Assembly: GCF_000003605.2 (NCBI RefSeq)
Contig: NW_003151754.1
Location: forward strand, 142,634-154,382
Source: Saccoglossus kowalevskii
Taxonomy: Eukaryota > Hemichordata > Enteropneusta > Harrimaniidae
DNA length: 11,749 nt
Direction of reading: 5' to 3'
Both the position numbers and the translations under genes were made by a program. Below the pieces are notes generated by a model. That model was not told the origin of the DNA and ran no database searches. It saw only the letters and a program-made list of their open reading frames with translations. The stretch's first letter is position 1; every line of letters begins with the position of its first letter. This document shows positions 1 through 8,000 of the stretch, piece by piece.

Positions 1-1180
1 AAACCACACCGACCGTGTAGCGTTTGGTCCAGCGGGAAGTGTTGCTAAGGTTTTCCTCACTCGGGGGCCTTAAGCATTACGTCCTCCGCGGCTGACCAAC
101 GTCCGCCCATCAACCCGTTTGCGTGTCCATGCGCACTCCGCACTCAGACGGACAGGGAGAGACGTGTCGACGGGGTTGCTTTGGATCCCGACGCCCGTGA
201 TCCCATAAGCGTTGAAGCAACCTTAGGTGGTCGCCTTAGGATCAAGGGTGGGGGTATTTACATCGTATCACTGGGATCGGTGATACTCCGCATCACCCCA
301 AAAGCGTGGCTCACCGAGTCATTACGGATGGAAGACTCTGAGGGACTGCCCAGAGTACCGGCTGTATCCGACGCGAGCGAACTGTGTCTCCTTTCACTTT
401 AAATATGTGAGAGGGAGCGTGTTCGACTGTGCGTCTCATGACAAACGGGGGTTCCCCGGAAGAGACGTGTTTGAATGCAAACATGCTTTCGTGTTTCTTC
501 CTGCTTGCCCACCGAGGGGCCGCAGTGGAGACAGCTCGCTCCGACTGCGTCTGATCTACCCGGCCTGCCAGGGACGCAATTGCCCCGACAGTCCTTCGAC
601 CAAAGCCCTCAACTCGGAGGCAAACCCGGCGGCGTGCGAGGAAGGGTCTACAAAGGGACCCGCAACGGGCCCCATAGGAGGAAAGCCTCCAGGGGCACAG
701 CCTCGCTGCAGCCGGTAAAATCGGGTAAACCACTGCCTGAAAAAACAGACTGTTAGGATGCCCTCCGATCAGCGGGGGGAGACCGAGAAAAAATATTGGT
801 ACCTCCACCATCGGGCCTCCTACTCGACGTCCCGGTACACGAAGCACCGGTAGCCGAGCGTGAGGACTTTCCACTCATGCCAAACACGCACTCACTTTAA
901 CCGATTTGTTTACTGGACGCGCGACCTTGCTGTGAAGAAACGAGCGACGCGGTCAGTCTCAGTGATTTTGATGGCTCTGAAAGAAAAATCTCACAAAAAC
1001 ACACACCTTCACGGCCAAAAACCCCGAACCCAGCTACGACAAAAGTATTTCGGATGCGGGTTCTATGCTGGTGAATTCTGAATATAACCACTGCACAGTC
1101 GACTCGAAACACGAGGAGACCAACAAAAAACGGCAGCGAGCCCTGGTGCTGTCATTACATCTATTCATTTCTAAATACAT
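1..1180. other. GC- and CpG-rich segment, unidentified
   Basis: Base composition here is clearly different: GC- and CpG-rich for the first ~950 bases against AT-rich DNA in the rest of the window. Open frames exist on both strands (longest 311-874 minus, 187 codons; overlapping plus-strand frames 407-718 and 475-756), but none resembles a protein family I know, and frames of this length are expected by chance in GC-rich DNA. Two nested stems are visible: GGGTG/CACCC (246-250 with 294-298) around GTATCAC/GTGATAC (265-271 with 280-286). The 19-bp segment 180-198 recurs at 8207-8225. It lies downstream of the last visible XPO4 exon, probably in an intron. It may be a transposon fragment, a CpG-rich regulatory island or an unknown exon. 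Confidence 0.4.
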
Positions 1181-1633
1181 AGATCAAGCATAAAATGAAG
1201 ACGACATGCATGAGGGAAGCGAATTACAGTAGTAAAAGGTGCCGCCACGAAACCAACAAGTGGTTACGTAGTGGCGCCGGGTTTTAATTTCTTTGTTGTG
1301 GAAAAAAATATTACACACAAAGGGGAAAACGACACGAGGGTAAAGAAGACAAGAAAAACTTATCCTACCAGTAAGAATGTTGAATGCCACCCAGCGGCAA
1401 CAACCCAAGCTAGAAACCCGGACAGGAAAAAGCAAAAGAGCCAGGCAGAGCCGCTCAGAATCATTCCCGACGAGGCAGAGATGAAAGAAGAGTGATTGTA
1501 CAGCCGTTAATGGCACTGCCATATGGCCTCGGTCACGTGGTTCGTGACGTAAGGGAAAGAGAATCTTGGGGTCATGGGGCTTCCTCTGACCTAGATTCTA
1601 TCTCTCTGTCACCTGCAGAATCGCTGATTAATG
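1181..1633. other. Non-coding stretch with one strong hairpin
   Basis: No gene is recognised. The frames 1184-1522 minus and 1271-1495 plus are mutual shadows with low-complexity Lys/Arg-rich or Cys/Phe-rich translations. The perfect inverted repeat GTCACG-TGGTT-CGTGAC (1532-1548) includes a CACGTG E-box. The stretch is probably part of the XPO4 intron after the exon at 1848. Confidence 0.4.
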
Positions 1634-1696
1634 CCTACAGTTCAAAATAGTCATTTTGACTGACCGGAGTCTATGGTGGGTAATTGAACGTAGTGA
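1634..1696 (+). repeat. 63-bp interspersed repeat, left copy
   Basis: This copy begins CCTACAGTTCAAAATAGTCA and ends TTGAACGTAGTGA. It matches 10386-10448 with three mismatches over 63 bp and no gap. It contains the hairpin TCAAAAT-AGTC-ATTTTGA (1642-1659). The flanks differ between copies, so this is a short dispersed element or the conserved end of a longer one. Confidence 0.8.
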
Positions 1697-1847
1697 ATTG
1701 TCACCAATTGAACACCAAAGTCTATTTTTGTAAACATTCACCAAATATTTTTCATATTTTTTAACCATCTCAAACAACACCTGTAGCAATGGAAAATTAT
1801 GTCCATTTGGTAAAAAATTAACAAGAAAAGCAAATTCTTCAACTCAC

Positions 1848-2024
1848 TTGATTCCTTGTTCCATCTGGAACTGCCAAATGACATTGCACGTAAGTATTGA
1901 ACACTTCCATAGCGTGCGGTTTAAAATAACCAGACTGAAAATACTGCGTATCCATCAATAACGTGGTCCAGGCATCGAGTAACTGGTCAAACGCTTCCAT
2001 GTGAATCATATCGTCCTTGTGTAT
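1848..2024 (-). CDS. XPO4: XPO4 coding exon, last one in the window
   Basis: This 177-nt exon of 59 codons is phase 0 at both ends. It encodes [19 protein letters not shown] and ends [14 protein letters not shown]. The vertebrate match is DDMVYMEAYDKLLESW and IQCHLAAPDGTRN. The acceptor is TGTTTATAG and the donor CAA|GTGAGT is good. The next family block, an acidic linker followed by a conserved helix, is not found between positions 1 and 1847, so the downstream intron continues past the left edge. Confidence 0.95.
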
Positions 2025-5000
2025 CTATAAACAGATAATGATGTTATTACAAAAACATGTATGAAAACTTTACGCATTGGTCCCGAGAGATGCATACTAG
2101 ATCAATCATAAATGAACATGAAATTGAATGTACACATGAGCTATAAAGTGCACTACTCTTTGTGGTAGCTTATGGTGTTTTAAACCATGGCTCTTAGTAT
2201 ACGAAGGGGAGACGACAACCAGATTTCAATGCAGACTATAAACAGGACTATTTTGTGAATTTGTGATGAAAAGAGGGAACTGATGGGGAAAAGGTTAATA
2301 GTTGAGTAAGAATTAAGCACAACTCTCATTTTATACAACCATGCAAGTTTTCAGAAGACTGTCAATCAAAAATTAGGTGTTAATTCAAACTGTTGGTGAC
2401 AATATTGCTACGTTCACACGACAGCATTTTATCAGAGCCCAACGGCTCGAGCCAGCAAAAATGGCCGTGTAAACGCGTTCAGCTCGAGCCAAGTTCGGCT
2501 CCACTAAACCCTCCGGGTTGAACTCCGATAGGGTTGAGTCCCGACATGGCTCCGATCGTGTAAACGCATCGGGCCCAACTATCGGAGCCGAAATCACGCC
2601 CTCAATCGTCTTCTTCGAGTAACCTCTCATTTCAATTATGGCGGAGACAACATCTTTCATAATTTCACGCAATTTCCGGCTTGAATAAGAGGTACGCGTC
2701 CTAATATATAGTAACGAATTATTGCGATATATTGATAGCTCAACGGGAAACAATAAATGGCGTACGAAATTATGCGACAAAAACTTGAAAGAACGGAAAC
2801 TTTTTAAAGACACTAAAGATAAAGAAGCGATCGCGGTACGGTGACGTGTTCCTGGTAGGTTTAGATTCTTCCATAGTTGCTCTATGATAGATAGAGAGAA
2901 TCTGTGATTCTTCCTAGTAGTTTAGATATCACTACAGTTGAATAGTTACAAAATGGTAATTTTGCATGACAATAACTTGAGCGAATAGCCTGTATTAAAC
3001 GCATTTTAGCTGCCGTGTTTCCTGTTTATTCGAGATACTAGTACCTAAATCATAATACCAGTCATTGTCTTTTCTACCTCCATGCTCAGGCTCTTTTTTT
3101 CTCCTAGCTCAACAGCATCATGCCATGTAAAGAAAATACACAAGCACGACACTAAAATCGTTTTCAGTCACTAATTATTCAAGGGCACTGTTCCGTTCGA
3201 CTCTGATCGAACTGAATCAAACTCTGGCAGATCTCGGCTCTCGTTCGGCTCCCGATCGTATGAACGCATTGGAGATAATCCGTGGGAGGAGAAGTAGTTC
3301 GGCTCCGATAGAATGCTGCCGTGTGAACATAGCATATGTCTTCTCATAGCAGACAATGATGTGTGCACATAAGATTAACGTCCGGTAACGTTTGTATACC
3401 TAGCAATTAAAACGCATGAATGAGGAGCATAATTGTATCACAGCACATGTGTGCATACTTGCCATATTCTTAAGGTAACTTTATTATTTTTATTTTTATT
3501 AATCATGTTACACTTGCACAGACAAGCGGTACTCACAAAGACGGAGGACAAACCTAATATACTTACAGCTTCTTCTAAAGCAGCTTTTCTCCCAAACTGA
3601 CAGGTAAGTTCCGCTAATGTGTGAATAAATGGATCTAATAATTCCAGTGGTAACCTGACCATCACACCAATGGGAAATACTGTAACTAATCTATTTATAA
3701 TATTAGAAATACCCAAGGCTTCGTGGTCAGCAACTTCAACACTGCATAACAAACAAAATGTGATTGAGTATTGAAAACAAAGCCATCTTTACAGCATGTC
3801 AAGCAGTTCACCTCCTCAAAATATTAATTAACCCATAAAACAAAGTTAGATTGAATCATCGGCCAATCAGAATGGTTCATTGCCCAATCAGAATGGTCTA
3901 TAGTCCACCCATATTGGTTCGATCAGAAATGTATATTGGCCAATCAGAATGGTGCATTAGAAATCAATGATTGATTGGCCAATTAGTATGATATATCTAC
4001 TAACCGAAATGACGAAATGGTTACACAATCCAAATAGGCAAATTGATCTGGTTCACTGGCCAATTAGGAGGATAAGCTAGTTTAGTAATATCTCTGCATG
4101 AAACTGCATTGTGAAGTGAGCTCGTAAATATACCTGTTTATAAAATGCAGAAATCCTTGTATGTAGCGGCCGAGATATTCGCACTGTGTTTTCTCATCAG
4201 GGAATATATTCCCGCTCAGTGACGCTAGTTGTGTGAGACATTGTAGCGAGTGGTGACCCATCTCAGAATTATGACGAACTTTTAAATGAAGCTGAAAACA
4301 AACACAACGTACAAATCAACATGCATGCATATTATATTTTACTTTTGATCATTTCAGAAATCATATCATGTTTTATATTATTATTTAGTTAAATCAGGTC
4401 TCCTTGAATCATATACTGCTTTTCAGTGAGAGGTCAACGCACTTTACTAGCAATCTGCAATACAGAACTATGTAATATTTTTACTTTGGAGAAATGAGGC
4501 ATTTATCAAGAGGAAACAGATCAATCTTTCAACAAAGATGACTGTGATCTAGTAAGATGCATATTTACATGCTAGTAAGCTAACTGAATATCAAATCTTT
4601 GGAGATCGGACTTATAAGTGAACAACAACAATCCATCAACATCCCAGACAAACATACTAATCGCTGCATCGTTGCACAGATACAGGGATTTAACACTACA
4701 GCATAAAAGCAATGATGGCTGTGTGCTGACGTTTAAATCTAACTTACCTTAAAAAACAGATCTACTAAATTTTGATCTAAGACGGTGCCCCTCCAAGTGG
4801 CGATGGGCTTAAAAAATGTACCCTGGTTGCTGTCAAAGCTTCCAACGTTTCTTCTTAAAAGTGAGGAACACAAGTCAAGGAAAAATATTGCAATTCTTAC
4901 TAACTATCCCAGGAGTGGAGTGATGTTAAAAGTACAAAGCAGTAGGAATTCATAGTAAAACATGTGGAAACTCTTATGAATAAAACTGTCAACTTTGAGG

Positions 5001-8000
5001 CATATTTTTCTGTCAACCAGGACAGCCTAACCTAGCAGTTAATTTCACTGCGATTAACAAAAACAATGTCCAAAATAACTGAATGCTTGAACAAGTTTCA
5101 AATCTTAGAATCTAGAATGTTTTCGAATCTAAAGCTAATAACAATTAACCCTTTCACCACCAGTTCCCTCTTTTCATCACAAAATATAGTCTGCACTTTT
5201 CTTCAAAAAATTGGGACAAAATTTTTGAGTAATAACTGAAAATTTACTCAAATTTTGTCTATCGGCTCCAAAATTAGGGTTTATTTCCACAAATATTGAA
5301 GAATATAAGAAAAAAGTGCAGAAAAATTTGGGCGAGAAAGTCAGGTGGTGAAAAGGTTAATACTGTATTTACTCTATTAGAAGTACATCTTCAATACACA
5401 TTCACCTACATTTGCTTTTATTGTATATTGGATCATTAAAACAACTTTGTTTGATCATCAACACACCTGTGTTATTTATGTAATTGCATAAATAAATATG
5501 GTATATGAATTAAATAAAGATTATCTGTATATTATCAAGGAAGTGTTACAGTGAGCGCAAGATATTTACATACACCTAACTCCCACACCCGGTAGGTAAT
5601 TACCGAGTGACTTTGCAACATCCCCAGACACTTTCCTAGACACTCCAATGACCATTGTAGACGCAATAAAGTTACATACACACCTACGTGACAGTTAATC
5701 AAAACACCGGACGCGGTATGCCTTTGAAGTTTGGCCACGAGGAGCGAAAGGTAGTTGGACTATTCCATTGCTTTGTAGATACAATAATCATTGCTGTGTA
5801 ACACTTGGGAGAAATATAATACTAACATAAAACTTGAAATAAATATTAATAAGAAATGATAAATGTAAATTCTTTTGATTGGTATTTTGTTGAGATTTTG
5901 TCAATGGATTTATATTAATAATATTAGCGTTGTGATTGTCCAGTTCAATTTCTCACATAATGGCTGTTCCCATTGCCAGAACAATCATCGCCCAGTTAAT
6001 CTTTCCCTGGAATCTTCTACTTAGTTTCACCTCCACACCGTCCCTATATACCACTTTCAAATATCCTTCAGATCTCAGACAAAATTCGATAAACTCAATG
6101 ATTTTTTTGTGTAACATTCAGTCGACGAAGGCCGCTACTCCTCTTGGAACGTATCCAACCGATTTGACAGAAATGCCGCACAATCCCTTGAACCGTTGCC
6201 CTCGTTAGTCAACTTCCTCCGTCGTCGATCATTCGCAAGAGGCGAATAATCTCTATCTCAGTGTCTTCGTCTAACTAAGCTAAGTGCCTTGACATAATAG
6301 CAATAATTGTTCAAAATCAGAAACTGCATTCAAAACTAAACTGTTCTCACAAAGATAATTTAGATAATTTCATTATATGTTAGGGGCGTTTTTAAATATT
6401 AGTATTAACTAGGTTAATTATTTTTGCGAAACGTTCAAAATAGAATTTATTAAATGAACCAACATATGTATGCATGAAATAATAATGTGTCCGATAAAAA
6501 ACGAGTAAAACATGATTGTTTGATAAATCTTTGACTGGACGCTTACACGTTGTAATAGTTGAACCCATCTGAAACTCTGGTCCATTGTTTTGATTAATTG
6601 TCACGTAGACGTGTATATAACTTTATTGAGTCTACAACGGCTACTGGAGTGTCTAGGAAGGTGTCTGGGGATGTTGCAAAGTCCCTCTGTAATTACCTAC
6701 CTGGTGCGGGAGTTAGGTGTATGTAAATATCTTGCGCTCACTGTAATGATTGGACATTCCAGTCCTCGAGCCCAGACTTTCATATAAGCACATGTTACAA
6801 TCCCAGGGACATAGAACCGGGGCTTTAAGATACACCTAGTACACAAACTTAATAATGGTGGTAGCACACTGTCAACACCCCTAGAAAATCAAATAGAATA
6901 GCCCATGATGCTACAAAAAGTAACATTATTATCGTGCATTAGAAAGCAACAGAAAAAGGATATCATTTGCGTGAGTAAAATCCCAGCTGAGTACTTGCTC
7001 ACTTATGGATAAAAATCTATTAAATACAGCAGTGGTCTCCCGCGATAAAATATCATTATTTGCAAACTGATGTAATACTTGGACTGAAAATAAAAATACT
7101 CTCTTTAAATCATTGTTCTGTGAAGAAAGAAAAAGGAAATTAATAATTTCAACTTCAAAAACACACATTTTCATTTTTCTCTAAAAATGGAGCTTATCTC
7201 TAAACAAGGAGACATTATCCCTTTTCAAATCCATTACAGTGGGTTTTTTTTGACAAATTTCCAATAAAAATTAAAAAATTTTTGAATTTGTTTTCAAACA
7301 TTGGTAAACCACCTTCAAAATGAATGTACCATGTTTAGGCTGTTTTAAAATATGCATGGACTTCATAAATGACACATCCTTGGGTTGTTAAAAAAGATTT
7401 TTGAATCAAGTCCCTGATGATTAAAGTGTAGAGCCTTAGCCTCATAAACTATTGATTAAATTGTCCTATACACCAAAACAAAACTGGATTATAGACAGTT
7501 GTCTATACATGTTACAATGAAGCATGGTGACAGTTTTACCTCAAATGCTTTTTTACAAGTGGCGTGGAATTCCCAGCTGAGTCCAACGTCACTGGAACGA
7601 CTTGAACTTGAATATTCATTTAGAAGTGCAATTAATATGGAACACGCCACCAATTGCTGAAATAGATATGAGGAATCTTGATTATACATTGTATGTTATC
7701 TCTAAAATATCAAAAAAAAATATGTTTACCGGTAAATCAGTTCAATGACTCAATAGATCCAAGTTCAACTAAACATAGCTTTTGAAAGCAACTTAGATGG
7801 TACATGCATGTGTCCTGTAAGGCAGTGGTGTGGTGCTCAGTTTCATCATATTTGAACACTGCTATCAGTGTCATTAAGTCGCGATTTCGGCTAAGTTGCG
7901 GGTAGTTCTATTGTGTTTTGTTGACAGATTTGAAGTAAAAGAACTAATGTTTCGTTGCATTGTGTATTTAAATGGCCGTTAAAGGGCTGGAAGAGACGGG

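Larger units (their letters stand above)
2025..3566 (-). other. XPO4 intron, 1542 nt, GT-AG
   Basis: The intron begins GTAAGT and ends TGTTTATAG on the minus strand. Most of its length is transposon-derived: the inverted-repeat element at 2406-3334 and the solo TTAA MITE end at 2231-2298. Confidence 0.85.
5549..6743. mobile_element. Tc1/mariner-like element with 158-bp inverted repeats
   Basis: The outermost bases are CAGTGAGCGCAAGATATTTA on the left and its exact reverse complement on the right. The element is bracketed by a TA dinucleotide on both sides (5547-5548 and 6744-6745), the target duplication of Tc1/mariner transposons. The repeats at 5549-5706 and 6586-6743 are the same length and about 90% identical by eye. 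The total of 1195 bp is near a full element, but the interior has no intact transposase: only a decayed helix-turn-helix is visible on the minus strand. Open frames inside the repeats (5535-5738 minus, 6590-6787 plus) are mirror images of the same non-coding repeat. Confidence 0.88.
4861..6963 (-). other. AT-AC (U12-type) intron of XPO4
   Basis: On the minus strand this intron starts with ATATCCTT, the consensus 5' splice site read by U11/U6atac. It carries TTCCTTGAC at 4882-4874, matching the U12 branch site consensus TTCCTTRAC, and ends in AC at 4862-4861, 14 nt after the branch adenosine (4875). A phase-1 junction (G|TT = Val) restores a reading frame that aligns with vertebrate XPO4 at identical length across the join. 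The 2103-nt intron also contains two transposable elements, annotated separately. I do not know from memory whether vertebrate XPO4 keeps a minor intron here. Confidence 0.85.

Noticed and set aside
246-298. Nested stems as a small structured RNA gene
   Set aside because: Stems of 5 and 7 bp with bulges are easily found in GC-rich DNA, and no known RNA motif, promoter or terminator accompanies them.
311-874. Longest single open frame of the window, 187 codons on the minus strand
   Set aside because: It lies in the GC-rich block where stops are rare, overlaps plus-strand frames of similar quality, and has no recognisable domain or family resemblance.
3914-3926. Possible tRNA B-box (GGTTCGATC)
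   Set aside because: No acceptor stem, A-box or anticodon arm can be placed around it; it belongs to the CCAAT minisatellite.
3862-3953. CRISPR-like direct repeats
   Set aside because: Units are short, degenerate and unevenly spaced in a eukaryotic intron; this is a decayed minisatellite.
5535-5738. 67-codon minus-strand frame, with a similar plus-strand frame at 6590-6787
   Set aside because: The two translations resemble each other only because they read the two arms of the same inverted repeat; no protein family is evident.
5936-6208. 90-codon plus-strand frame inside the mariner-like element
   Set aside because: It is antisense to the decayed transposase domain, which explains the sequence better.
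6949-6963. Conventional GT donor (CT|GTTGCT) for the exon ending at 6964
   Set aside because: The site is weak, and it needs an AG acceptor at TTTTAAG and a two-residue insertion relative to the family. The AT-AC solution uses strong U12 signals and aligns without gaps.
6964-6973. GC-AG intron starting GCAAAT after the Thr-His codons
   Set aside because: It would leave phase 0, which does not match any acceptor in front of the next exon without losing conserved residues.
7489-7689. 66-codon minus-strand frame as an independent small gene
   Set aside because: Its middle is an XPO4 exon; the first and last codons are intron read-through past clear acceptor and donor sites.
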